A DNA stretch of 51,083 bases. Origin: Rubripirellula sp. (GTDB lineage Bacteria; Planctomycetota; Planctomycetia; Pirellulales; Pirellulaceae). The stretch is taken from the NCBI GenBank assembly GCA_028823035.1, contig JAPKCI010000015.1, forward strand, positions 1 to 51,083, written 5' to 3'. The notes below the pieces were generated by a model that ran no database searches, had not been told where the DNA came from, and saw only the letters and a program-made list of their open reading frames with translations. Both the position numbers and the translations under genes were made by a program. Shown one piece after another: positions 43,279 to 51,083 of the stretch; position 1 is the first letter of the stretch; each line of letters starts with the position of its first letter.

Positions 43279-46116
43279 TTAGAAACTTGCATATTGCTCT
43301 CGCAGAATTGCTCCCGTCAGGCTGATGGTTGACTCGGACACCTGTCTGGGCGTTCCTGTTGCCACAACCGTACCACCTGATTCCGCGGCACCCGGGCCCA
43401 AATCAATCAGGTAGTCGGCTGCTTGCATGAGCAGAGAATTGTGTTCGACGATTACCAGTCCATGGCCGTTTGCCAGCAGAGCGTCAAAACAGTCGACGAG
43501 GCGAACGATATCGGCAAAGTGCAAGCCGGTCGTTGGTTCGTCGAGAATGAACAGCGTTCTTCGCCGAGAGGCCGAGGCAAGAAAGGCCGCAAGTTTAAGC
43601 CGTTGGCCCTCTCCGCTGGACAGCGTCGTCGCAGGCTGCCCCAGTTTGATGTACTCGAGGCCGACAGCGATCATGCGATTCAGCCGCTCCTGAACTTTGT
43701 CGTAGCCGCGGAAAAATGAAGAGGCTTCACGGATACTCATGTCCAGAACGTCAGCGATGGATCGGTCGCGATACCGTACCTTGAGGATCTCTTCACGGTA
43801 TCTCGTGCCTCGGCAGGTCGGGCATTGCATTGAGACATCAGCTAGAAACTGCATGTCAATCTGAAGAACGCCAGCTCCTTCGCAGTGAGGGCACTGGCCT
43901 TTGACGCTGTTGTAACTGAAATGGCCGGGGCCATAATTTCGAGTTCGGGCATCGACCGTTTCAGCAAATACTTTGCGGATTGGATCAAAGGCTTTCACAT
44001 AGGTTACCGGTGCGCTGCGAGGGCTTCGGCTGATGGGCGATTGATCGATTAGCATGCAGTCTTCGATTTGACTCAGCCCGGTGATTGACTTAAACGGCAG
44101 TGGTTTTGCGGCCTCGCCATGTTTGTGTTGTCTGATGGCGCCATAGAGTGTGTCCTGCACCAGCGAACTCTTGCCACTGCCCGAGATGCCCGTGACGAGG
44201 CATAGCAAGCCTAGTGGGAACTCCACATCGATGTCTTTCAGGTTGTGCCCGGTTGCTCCTTTGAGCGTGATGAATTCCCGCGGTTGGCGAGGCTCCCGGT
44301 CTCGAAGTGTCCAGCCCCGCTCTCCGGTCAGGAACTGACCTGTCAGACTCTTTTTTTCGGCCAGCATTTCTGCCGGTGTGCCTTCGAACATGATCTGACC
44401 ACCAGAGTTGCCGGCAGCCGGGCCGACTTCAATGACGTGGTCAGCAATTTGAATCATCGTTTCATCATGTTCAACCACGATCACGGTGTTCCCCCGATTC
44501 TTGAGGCCGAGAATTGCATGTGACAGTCGCTCAACATCGGTAGGGTGCAGTCCCGCGGTTGGTTCGTCCAGCACATAAAGCATATTGACCAGACTGCTGC
44601 CCAGAGCCGAGGTTAATGCGACGCGTTGCGTTTCGCCACCTGAGAGAGTTCGCAGTGTGCGATCGAGTTGCAGATACCCGAGCCCAACATCTTGCAGGTA
44701 GCTGATGCGATCAGTGATTTGTCGGATTGGTTCCGCTGCGATCTCAGATTCTCGCTGCTCCAACTGCAAAGAGTGGAAGAAATTTGCTGCCTGATCAGCT
44801 TGCATTGTCAGCACATCGGCGATGTGCTGATCTCTTAGACGGTAAGCGAGTGCTTCCGGTTTGAAACGCTGTCCACGGCAGTCTTCGCAGGGTCGATAGC
44901 TTCTAAACCTCGAGGCAAAGATGCGGACATGCATCTTGTATTTTTTTCTTTCCAGCCAGGAAAAGAAACCGTCCAAGCCTCCGAAATTGCGTTCGCGTAC
45001 GCCATGCCGAATTAATTTCAGGTGTTTTTTAGTGAGCTTGCGGTATGGCACATCAACTGGGATTTTATAGTCGTCGGCCAGTTCCAGTAGTTCGTGCAAT
45101 TCGTGTACGTAGGCAGGTGTGTTCCACGGGGCGATTGCACCCTCAGCAAGCGATACCGACTTGTCTGGGACGACGAGATTCATGTCCATGTCGACGATGT
45201 CTCCGAATCCTTCGCAGGTCGGGCAGGCGCCTAGTGGGTTGTTGAAATTGAACAGGCGGGGAACGGGATCGGGGTAGTCAATATTGCACTCGTCGCAGCG
45301 TCGATCCTCACTGACGATTCGTTTGATCCACGTTCGCTTGTCAATTTCGACAACGCTATTCTGCTCGATCGCCTCGCAGGAGGTCAGCAGCACCGCGCGG
45401 CCGTTTCCCTCTTCCATTGCGTTTTCGAGTGATTCCGTCAGTCTCGACAGTTCCGCATCAACTGTCACTCGATCCACAATGACAATGCACTCCGTGCCCC
45501 TGCGGCCAACTTTCTTGGCCAGACGCGAGCGATCACTTTCGGAAAGATGGAAGGTTTCACCACCGGCGACAAGCCGCAAGTATCCCTCCTGCTGAAGTCC
45601 CAGCAGGATTTCGCTGGCGTCCTTCCGGCTCGGTAACCAGACCTGAAAGCCAATCATGGTGCGGCTTCCATCAGGAAGTTGCTGCATTTCCTCTGCGATT
45701 GTGGCTGGATCATCGCTACGAACCGGTTTGCCACAGCCGCAGCAGAACAGGCTGGCTGCTTTGGCGAACAGAAGACGCAGGTGATCAGCGATCTCGGTCG
45801 CCGTACCGACAGTGCTGCGGTTGGTTTTTGAACCGCCCGCCCGCGTCACGGCAATGGCTGGCGGTATACCAGTGATCAGATCGCAGTCCGGTTTGTCCAG
45901 ACGCTGTAGAAACTGCCGCGTGTAAGCCGAAAAACTCTCGATGTAACAACGTTGTCCTTCCGCATAGAGCGTGTCGAGTGCCAACGAGGTTTTGCCGCTG
46001 CCGGATAGCCCACAGATGGCAATCAGCTTTCCGCGTGGGATGTCGACGTCCACATCCCGAAGGTTGTGTACGCGGCATCCTCGAATCGAAATGGTGTCTT
46101 TGTTCAAGGAATCCAC
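43279..46116 (-). CDS. uvrA: UvrA-family excinuclease ATPase
   Basis: A 945-residue protein with two ABC ATPase modules, as in UvrA of nucleotide excision repair. The first Walker A is GLSGSGKTSL (Lys42), and a second is GISGSGKSSL. Zinc modules are seen as CDEC...CPTC and CPHC...CPTC. The UvrB-binding region is present (NRSTVGTATEIADHLRLLFA). ABC signatures differ from standard UvrA: LSGGETQRVALTSALG in module 1 and LSSGEGQRLKLAAFLA in module 2, and GIPPAIAVTRAGGSK replaces the usual ISIDQKT. This could be the main UvrA or a paralogue (UvrA2-like); the window cannot say. It is divergent from ligA. Confidence 0.88.
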   Translation of the reverse strand: MDSLNKDTISIRGCRVHNLRDVDVDIPRGKLIAICGLSGSGKTSLALDTLYAEGQRCYIESFSAYTRQFLQRLDKPDCDLITGIPPAIAVTRAGGSKTNRSTVGTATEIADHLRLLFAKAASLFCCGCGKPVRSDDPATIAEEMQQLPDGSRTMIGFQVWLPSRKDASEILLGLQQEGYLRLVAGGETFHLSESDRSRLAKKVGRRGTECIVIVDRVTVDAELSRLTESLENAMEEGNGRAVLLTSCEAIEQNSVVEIDKRTWIKRIVSEDRRCDECNIDYPDPVPRLFNFNNPLGACPTCEGFGDIVDMDMNLVVPDKSVSLAEGAIAPWNTPAYVHELHELLELADDYKIPVDVPYRKLTKKHLKLIRHGVRERNFGGLDGFFSWLERKKYKMHVRIFASRFRSYRPCEDCRGQRFKPEALAYRLRDQHIADVLTMQADQAANFFHSLQLEQRESEIAAEPIRQITDRISYLQDVGLGYLQLDRTLRTLSGGETQRVALTSALGSSLVNMLYVLDEPTAGLHPTDVERLSHAILGLKNRGNTVIVVEHDETMIQIADHVIEVGPAAGNSGGQIMFEGTPAEMLAEKKSLTGQFLTGERGWTLRDREPRQPREFITLKGATGHNLKDIDVEFPLGLLCLVTGISGSGKSSLVQDTLYGAIRQHKHGEAAKPLPFKSITGLSQIEDCMLIDQSPISRSPRSAPVTYVKAFDPIRKVFAETVDARTRNYGPGHFSYNSVKGQCPHCEGAGVLQIDMQFLADVSMQCPTCRGTRYREEILKVRYRDRSIADVLDMSIREASSFFRGYDKVQERLNRMIAVGLEYIKLGQPATTLSSGEGQRLKLAAFLASASRRRTLFILDEPTTGLHFADIVRLVDCFDALLANGHGLVIVEHNSLLMQAADYLIDLGPGAAESGGTVVATGTPRQVSESTISLTGAILREQYASF

Positions 46117-46315
46117 CGGGACTTGTTTTTGATACGATCAGACCAAGGTACCGCCATGGTTGTGAAATTGGCAATCGGAGGTCGCTGACTTGCTGTTTTC
46201 TGTGATCCAGTCGAGCCGAGGTCCGTTGCCTCCGAGCCAAACAAAGGCGAATATAAAGGGCAAGTCGTGAAAAATCTTACTCGCGGTTCTTTACCTCCTC
46301 CTATCTGAATGGTCC

Positions 46316-48397
46316 ATGGCGTCATCGATTGCACAACGAGTTGAAGAATTGCGAGGTGAGATAAGGCGGCTCGATCGGCTCTACTACGTCGAGGCGGCAC
46401 CAGCGGTATCTGACCTCGAATACGACCGGTTGCTGCAGGAATTGCGGCAACTTGAAGAACAGTATCCAGACCTTCAGACGCCCGATTCACCCACGCAGAG
46501 GATTGGCGACGCACCGGTTGAGCATTTGGTGCAAGTAACTCATCAGGTTCCCATGTTGTCAATCGACAATACGTATAGCCGTGAGGATCTGAGAGCCTAC
46601 TTTGATCGGACCGAAAAACTGCTTGAGGGGGAGCCCATCGAGTGGGTAATGGAATTCAAAATCGATGGAGTGGCAGCGTCGGTGCGGTATGACGAAGGCC
46701 GCATGGTGTTAGCACTGACGCGAGGGAATGGCGAGGTTGGCGACGATGTTACCCACAACATCAGAACGATCCGTGATCTGCCGCTGCAGATGGTGGGTGG
46801 TCACGCACCACAAGTGCTTGAAGTTCGTGGTGAGGTCTACATGACGAATGCTGATCTCGCCGACCTTAATCTTCGTCAGATCAAGGCAGGATCCGAGCCA
46901 TTCAAAAATACAAGAAATGTGACTGCAGGCACCATACGCCTGCTGGATCCATCCCTTGCTGCCGAACGAAGTCTGCGTTTTTTTTGTCATGGTGTTGGTG
47001 AAACAATAGGCATGAAGGCGACCAACCACATGGAGTTTCTTGTCGAGGTTGGGTCCATGGGGATCCCACCGACGCCCGAAGTCCAACTATTGCCAAACGC
47101 CGATGAAGTCATGAAAGCAGTTGCGTTGCTCGAAGAAGGAATGCCTGACCTGCCCTTTGAGGTGGACGGAATCGTGTTCAAAGTCAATGACTTCAAACAG
47201 CGAGAACGTCTTGGGATGCGGAGCAAGAGCCCACGATGGTTGATCGCTTACAAGTTCGAAAAGTACGAAGCTGTGACACGGTTGGAAACGATCACGGTTC
47301 AAGTAGGGAAAACAGGAACAATCACTCCCGTGGCCAACCTTGTGCCAGTCGAGATCGCCGATACCACTGTGTCGCGGGCTTCCTTGCACAATGCTGATGA
47401 GATCGACAGGTTGGACGTTCGCGAAGGTGATGTTGTTGTTGTCGAAAAAGCGGGCAAGATCATTCCCAAGGTTGTCCGAGTGGAAAAGCACGAGCGAAAG
47501 ACCGAACTGCCTCGCTGGGAATTTCCGGTTGCCTGTCCGGAATGCCAGACGACATTGGAAAGGGACTCGGGCGGAGTCTACATTCGCTGCCCAAATCCAG
47601 CTTGCCCAGCCCAGTTGAAGCAGCGGTTGATCTATTTTGGCAGTCGGCCTGGGATGGACATTGATGGATTGGGAGATGAATTGGTGGATGTTCTGTTGGC
47701 GGAGCGACTGGTTAGCAGTTATGCCGATCTGTACCGCCTTACTGTTGAGCAGATCGCCAGCGTGAATTGGATCCGAAAACGCAAGGGAAAAGATGGGCAG
47801 TTGATTGACGTGCAGGTCGGCGAGGCAAACGCGATCAAACTGATCGACGGAATTGATCAGAGCCGGGGACGTGGACTCGCTCGAGTTCTGGCCTCAATCT
47901 CAATTCGTCATGTGGGCCCACGGGTTTCTAAGTTGATTGCGTGTGAATATCCAACCATTGACGCACTCATGAAGGCAGACGTTGAGGACCTTGCCGCGAT
48001 CCACGAAATTGGCGATGCGATTGCTGAAAGCGTCCATCATTTTTGTCTGAGTGAATACGGAAAACGTACCTTTGACCAGTTTCAAGAGGTTGGTGTCGAT
48101 CTGACCGAGCCAGTTGACGAGGCCGCAGAGGGACTGCTCTTGTCGGGTAAATCAGTGGTGGTTACCGGAACGCTGAAAAAATTTAAGCGAGATGAAATCA
48201 AAGCTATGATCGAAACGCTCGGTGGGCGGGCTTCTTCGAGTATCAGTAAGAACACTGACTTTCTCGTTGCTGGCGATAAGGCTGGCAGCAAGCTGACCAA
48301 GGCAAATGAGTTGGGTGTCGAGGTCATGACTGAAGACGAGTTTCAGTCAATGTATGGCTCTGACGCAGCCAGTGTCGGTGAGCCTGACAAAGATTAA
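46316..48397 (+). CDS. ligA: NAD+-dependent DNA ligase
   Basis: Joins nicks in DNA with NAD+ as AMP donor. The 693-residue protein has the full domain order: Ia region with YDRLLQELRQLEEQYPDL, nucleotidyltransferase with EFKIDGVAAS (catalytic Lys115), OB fold, and a zinc finger with CPECQTTLE and RCPNPACPAQ. HhH repeats follow (about 470-600), and a BRCT domain with SGKSVVVTGTLKKFKRDE closes the protein. Length is normal. A purine-rich ribosome-binding site is not obvious before ATG 46316. It is divergent from uvrA and convergent with a BON-domain gene. Confidence 0.96.
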   Translation: MASSIAQRVEELRGEIRRLDRLYYVEAAPAVSDLEYDRLLQELRQLEEQYPDLQTPDSPTQRIGDAPVEHLVQVTHQVPMLSIDNTYSREDLRAYFDRTEKLLEGEPIEWVMEFKIDGVAASVRYDEGRMVLALTRGNGEVGDDVTHNIRTIRDLPLQMVGGHAPQVLEVRGEVYMTNADLADLNLRQIKAGSEPFKNTRNVTAGTIRLLDPSLAAERSLRFFCHGVGETIGMKATNHMEFLVEVGSMGIPPTPEVQLLPNADEVMKAVALLEEGMPDLPFEVDGIVFKVNDFKQRERLGMRSKSPRWLIAYKFEKYEAVTRLETITVQVGKTGTITPVANLVPVEIADTTVSRASLHNADEIDRLDVREGDVVVVEKAGKIIPKVVRVEKHERKTELPRWEFPVACPECQTTLERDSGGVYIRCPNPACPAQLKQRLIYFGSRPGMDIDGLGDELVDVLLAERLVSSYADLYRLTVEQIASVNWIRKRKGKDGQLIDVQVGEANAIKLIDGIDQSRGRGLARVLASISIRHVGPRVSKLIACEYPTIDALMKADVEDLAAIHEIGDAIAESVHHFCLSEYGKRTFDQFQEVGVDLTEPVDEAAEGLLLSGKSVVVTGTLKKFKRDEIKAMIETLGGRASSSISKNTDFLVAGDKAGSKLTKANELGVEVMTEDEFQSMYGSDAASVGEPDKD

Positions 48398-48410
48398 CTC
48401 GTCACGTGGA

Positions 48411-48632
48411 TTAGCCGAGGACGCGGACTCGGTTGACCATCTGCATGCCGCTGGCGACAGGCCGCACCGTTTCTTGAGCCAACTGCTTGTGGTAGTAGCT
48501 CCTGACCCGACCACTAAGATGCAGTTGGTCTGAGTTGCCATCGACCCTGAGTTGACGCAATTCACGGACGGTGCTGTTGGCGAGCAAATTGCTGGCTGCC
48601 TCTGCGATTTCTTGCTGGACTGTGTTCAGCAT
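48411..48632 (-). CDS. Small BON-domain protein
   Basis: A 73-residue protein matching one BON (OsmY/nodulation) domain: VRELRQLRVDGNSDQLHLSG, then HKQLAQETVRPVASGMQMVN and a final RVRVLG. Domains of this kind often bind membrane lipids or act in envelope stress; here there is no signal peptide, which is unusual. It converges with ligA (13 bases). ATG 48632 is used. Confidence 0.7.
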   Translation of the reverse strand: MLNTVQQEIAEAASNLLANSTVRELRQLRVDGNSDQLHLSGRVRSYYHKQLAQETVRPVASGMQMVNRVRVLG

Positions 48633-49096
48633 GATTTGATTCCCGTTGTGAAGGATTTGGGTTGGCTGGTGAGCGGGGACACAACCGTTTTTCCTGCTGC
48701 TGCCACCATGTTGGCGGCCCGTGCGATTTCCAAATATGTCACATTCGTGGATTAGTGCCTATGCGAATTTGAAATAATGCCGCGTTTGGGTAACCTTGTT
48801 GTGCAATCGCTACGGTGTGTCCGATTGCGAGCGTCGCGTGGTTCGCAAGATGCTAGCGTTCAATATCTGACTGATGCGCAGAAGTAGACGGCTCCAAACA
48901 TGCTGAATGTGGTGATTGCACGGAATATCGAACCTTGGTCTTGGGTGTAGGGTGATGATTCGATTACTTGTGCTCAGCGATTGTTTGACAGTGTCATGCT
49001 GCAAGCTATAAGCATCCTAGACGCGGGGGCTGTCGTCTTTGATAGCGTTCCTTGGCAGCTTCATTTGTACACTCTTGATCAGGGGCATAACGCATC
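48633..49096. other. Intergenic region, nothing recognised
   Basis: About 460 bases between the BON gene and the GGDEF gene, which are divergent. No gene, terminator or repeat found. Confidence 0.45.
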
Positions 49097-50560
49097 ATGT
49101 GGTTTGACGTGGCAATCACGCTCAGCTGCGCTGGCTGCGGGCTTGTCTGCGGATGGATCATATGTGCAGTGACCGGTTTTGATACCGACTTCTACCACGA
49201 CCCTGCCGATTTACGGAGCGCGGAACGCAATCCGGACGAAATGACGAGCGATCAACTCACGCAGGTAGCAAGCCGATTGCGTGAATTTGCGACGACCATG
49301 GAGGAAAACGTAGACGCTCATCAAACGCGTGTTCAGGCGGTGAGTGACGAGCTTCAGGAGAGTAGTGACGGCGCATCGTCTGAGGTGGTGCTGGCAGCTG
49401 TCAGCCAACTGATTGAATCGAATGAGTCGATGCAGGATCAGCTGCAGAGTGCGAAAGATCGCATCCATCGGCAGACCATGCAAATCGAATCAGCTGAGCG
49501 TCGTGCTGAGACAGATGCTTTGACGCAAGTCCCCAATCGTCGAGCCTTTGATGCCTACCTGAAAAGCCGGCATGCGGCTGGCCCAGGCGCCGCAGGAACC
49601 CTTGCTCTGCTGGATGTTGATTTGTTCAAGCAGTTCAACGATGTATACGGACACCGGGCTGGTGATGAAGTACTCCGCGTCGTGGCCAATGTTCTGCATT
49701 CCCACCTTCAGCCGTATGGTTTGGTGGCACGATTTGGGGGCGAGGAATTCGCGATAATTCTTGATGAATGCCCCATTAGTGAAGCTGCTATCAAAGTAGA
49801 GAAGGCAAGGGTTGCAATTGGTCAATTAGTGATCGAGTTCGAGGGCCAACCGTTACGAGTTGCAGCCTCGGCAGGTGTCGCCACCCTAATGGAAGACGAG
49901 ACGGTTGAGAGTTGGCTTCAACGCACCGACGATGCTTTGTATTTCTCGAAGAGCGAGGGGCGTAACTGTGGGCACCGGATGCAAGGTAAAAAACCAACTC
50001 TAATCGAATTGAGTCCAGAGGAGCGTTCGACGTCCAACGCGGAGGTTCTGTCAGCGGATGATCTGGACTCTGGAACTGATTTATCTGACGGACTCGTGTT
50101 ACGCACGATCGAAGGGAATGGTGTCTTTGCATCACTTGCGAATCGTACGTCGTTGGAGAAGTCCTTCAATGATGTTCGGAGTCGTACTCAAGAGTCAGTT
50201 TCGGTGCATCTGATGGTTGTCATGTGTGCGCCGGGTTTGGGGAATTCATCAATTCGTTCCATACTGCAAGTTGTGCGCATGCCGTTGCGGTCGGTGGATC
50301 GAATTGGCGCGATTGATGATTCAACGCTATTGATTTGTATGCCCAGCGCTGACGCGGATGTCGCCCGTCAGCGTGGTGACCAAATTTGCCATTCGGTCAC
50401 GTCGCTTGGGATCAAATCGGCGGACGACCAGGTGCCACCGGTTCGCGTTGGTCTCGCTGAGGCGGCCGTGGGTGAAGAATTCGACCGCATCGTTTCACGA
50501 TCGCTGCAAGCGGCGATCAGCCAGAGCAACGACGAAGAATCCACTGATTTATCTGTTTGA
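49097..50560 (+). CDS. Membrane-anchored GGDEF protein with a second degenerate GGDEF domain
   Basis: A 487-residue protein. One membrane helix is at about residues 5-27 (ITLSCAGCGLVCGWIICAV), then a helical stretch with coiled-coil potential to about 145. A full GGDEF domain follows: DALTQVPNRRAFD, LLDVDLFKQFNDVYGHRAGD and ARFGGEEFAII, with the active motif GGEEF at 214-218. It would make cyclic di-GMP. The C-terminal 180 residues resemble a second GGDEF copy (LEKSFNDVRSRTQESVSVHL, RSVDRIGAIDDSTLLICMPS) without the catalytic loop, possibly a sensor or dimerisation unit. No EAL domain. ATG 49097 is used. Confidence 0.85.
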   Translation: MWFDVAITLSCAGCGLVCGWIICAVTGFDTDFYHDPADLRSAERNPDEMTSDQLTQVASRLREFATTMEENVDAHQTRVQAVSDELQESSDGASSEVVLAAVSQLIESNESMQDQLQSAKDRIHRQTMQIESAERRAETDALTQVPNRRAFDAYLKSRHAAGPGAAGTLALLDVDLFKQFNDVYGHRAGDEVLRVVANVLHSHLQPYGLVARFGGEEFAIILDECPISEAAIKVEKARVAIGQLVIEFEGQPLRVAASAGVATLMEDETVESWLQRTDDALYFSKSEGRNCGHRMQGKKPTLIELSPEERSTSNAEVLSADDLDSGTDLSDGLVLRTIEGNGVFASLANRTSLEKSFNDVRSRTQESVSVHLMVVMCAPGLGNSSIRSILQVVRMPLRSVDRIGAIDDSTLLICMPSADADVARQRGDQICHSVTSLGIKSADDQVPPVRVGLAEAAVGEEFDRIVSRSLQAAISQSNDEESTDLSV

Positions 50561-50908
50561 TGGATTCTTAGTGGTTGGGTTTCACTTCTGCACAAAAGTC
50601 TCTTGAACTGGATTTGTTCTGTCGTGAAACTGGCAGTTGCAAAAATAAAGAATTCAGTGGCAAATCCGCCTTGACCGCTGGAAATGGAAGTCCCTATCCT
50701 CCCCTTCATGTCGAATGCTTGGTGACAAGTGAACGACATTTGGTTTTCGGGACTTGCGAGGTTCAGCATTGGTGATCACTTGATCGCTGCGGACAGTTTG
50801 TCGGTTTGATCACACGGATGTGAGCAAATTGCATTCACGTAAGTACTGAAATGCGTTCGATGAGTCGCGGCAAGGAAGCCAAATTCTCTTTCGAACTCCA
50901 ATCCACCG

Positions 50909-50976
50909 GCTCCCGGAATTTTAAGCGCGTCGTCCTCCGCCCCCCTAGGACAACGTACTTTCCGGGAGCTTTTTTT
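50909..50976 (+). terminator. Terminator- or attenuator-like hairpin with T-tract
   Basis: GCTCCCGGAA (50909-50918) pairs with TTCCGGGAGC (50960-50969), followed by seven T (50970-50976). The 41-base loop can itself fold, with a GTCCT/AGGAC stem. It lies about 350 bases after the GGDEF gene, too far to be its simple terminator, so it may end a small RNA or act as an attenuator before the next gene. Confidence 0.65.
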
Positions 50977-51007
50977 ATGCGCCGTCGAAGACCTTCATTG
51001 CACCGGT

Positions 51008-51083
51008 GCCTAATAGCAGCACGGCAGATGCCTAATAGCAGCACGGCAGATGCCTAATAGCAGCACGGCAGATGCCTAATAGC
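51008..51083. repeat. 22-bp tandem repeat, at least 3.5 copies, truncated by the window edge
   Basis: The unit GCCTAATAGCAGCACGGCAG plus AT (22 bases) occurs at 51008-51029, 51030-51051 and 51052-51073, with 10 more bases to the end. Copies are identical and contiguous with no spacers. The unit length is not a multiple of three and contains TAATAG, so it does not encode a long protein. Confidence 0.95.

Larger units (their letters stand above)
50561..51083. other. Terminal intergenic region with hairpin and 22-bp tandem repeat
   Basis: No supported gene. It contains the hairpin at 50909-50976 and the repeat array from 51008. The stretch 50600-50850 has short open frames only. Confidence 0.5.

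Noticed and set aside
50890-50925. TTCGAACTCC followed by CCACCGGCTCC, looking like the 3' end of a tRNA
   Set aside because: No matching acceptor 5' strand, D arm or anticodon arm can be folded upstream. The following bases fit a terminator hairpin better.
51008-51083. Possible CRISPR array
   Set aside because: The copies are contiguous with no spacers and no cas genes are nearby.

Overview
This window looks like a chromosomal segment of a planctomycete (Planctomycetota, probably a Pirellulales- or Planctomycetales-type bacterium). That placement is an inference from gene content. The window holds two Gfo/Idh/MocA oxidoreductases with twin-arginine-type leaders, a DUF1501 protein downstream of a DUF1549/DUF1553 'planctomycete cytochrome' protein, a short ECF sigma factor of planctomycete type, the TIGR03545/TIGR03546 pair and a tiny CPVC..CERC zinc-ribbon protein. 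Base composition appears moderate, with no obvious island. TTG and GTG starts are common. No rRNA, tRNA or CRISPR was seen.

Layout. 1-4.3 kb: a gene tail, a TAT-type oxidoreductase (-), an ECF sigma factor (+), then about 1.2 kb of decayed DNA with the C-terminal remnant of an IS5-like transposase. 4.3-6.3 kb: a small c-type cytochrome with a strong terminator, a potassium-channel/TrkA pseudogene with several lesions, and a small zinc-ribbon protein. 6.4-9.1 kb: an HDOD protein and two envelope proteins of unknown function. 9.2-13.6 kb: a minus-strand cluster xseB-ispA-dxs-nadK, covering exonuclease VII small subunit, prenyl diphosphate synthesis, the first step of the MEP isoprenoid pathway, and NAD kinase. 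14-16.4 kb: a coiled-coil protein and a second oxidoreductase. 16.8-20.2 kb: a three-gene sodium-translocating decarboxylase operon (gamma, beta, alpha/biotin). 20.7-25.5 kb: a PDZ protein translationally coupled to mutY, a di-heme peroxidase, nnrE and a FmdB-type zinc ribbon. 25.8-32.2 kb: a small membrane-anchored protein, a large S9 peptidase with an inserted VHL-like beta domain, a DUF952 protein, and the TIGR03545/03546 pair. 32.7-38.4 kb: an AddB-like nuclease and an AddA-like helicase in overlapping frames, forming a recombination/repair enzyme. 38.6-43.1 kb: the DUF1553-DUF1501 operon with a small third gene. 43.3-50.6 kb: a UvrA-family ATPase, divergent NAD+-dependent DNA ligase, a BON-domain protein and a tandem-GGDEF protein. 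The window ends in a terminator-like hairpin and a 22-bp tandem repeat that runs off the edge.

Themes. DNA repair and processing is prominent: MutY, AddAB, UvrA, LigA and XseB. There is an envelope/heme-protein set: cytochrome c, di-heme peroxidase and the DUF1553 protein. I see no clear defence system or novel multigene machine. The most interesting points are the VHL-like insertion in the S9 peptidase, a divergent alpha subunit in the Na+ pump, an Asp-to-Glu change at the expected catalytic position of MutY, an AddA lacking its nuclease domain, a terminator lying inside the antisense of nnrE, and repeated short tandem duplications of 13-22 bp in intergenic DNA, in a pseudogene and in one coding region.
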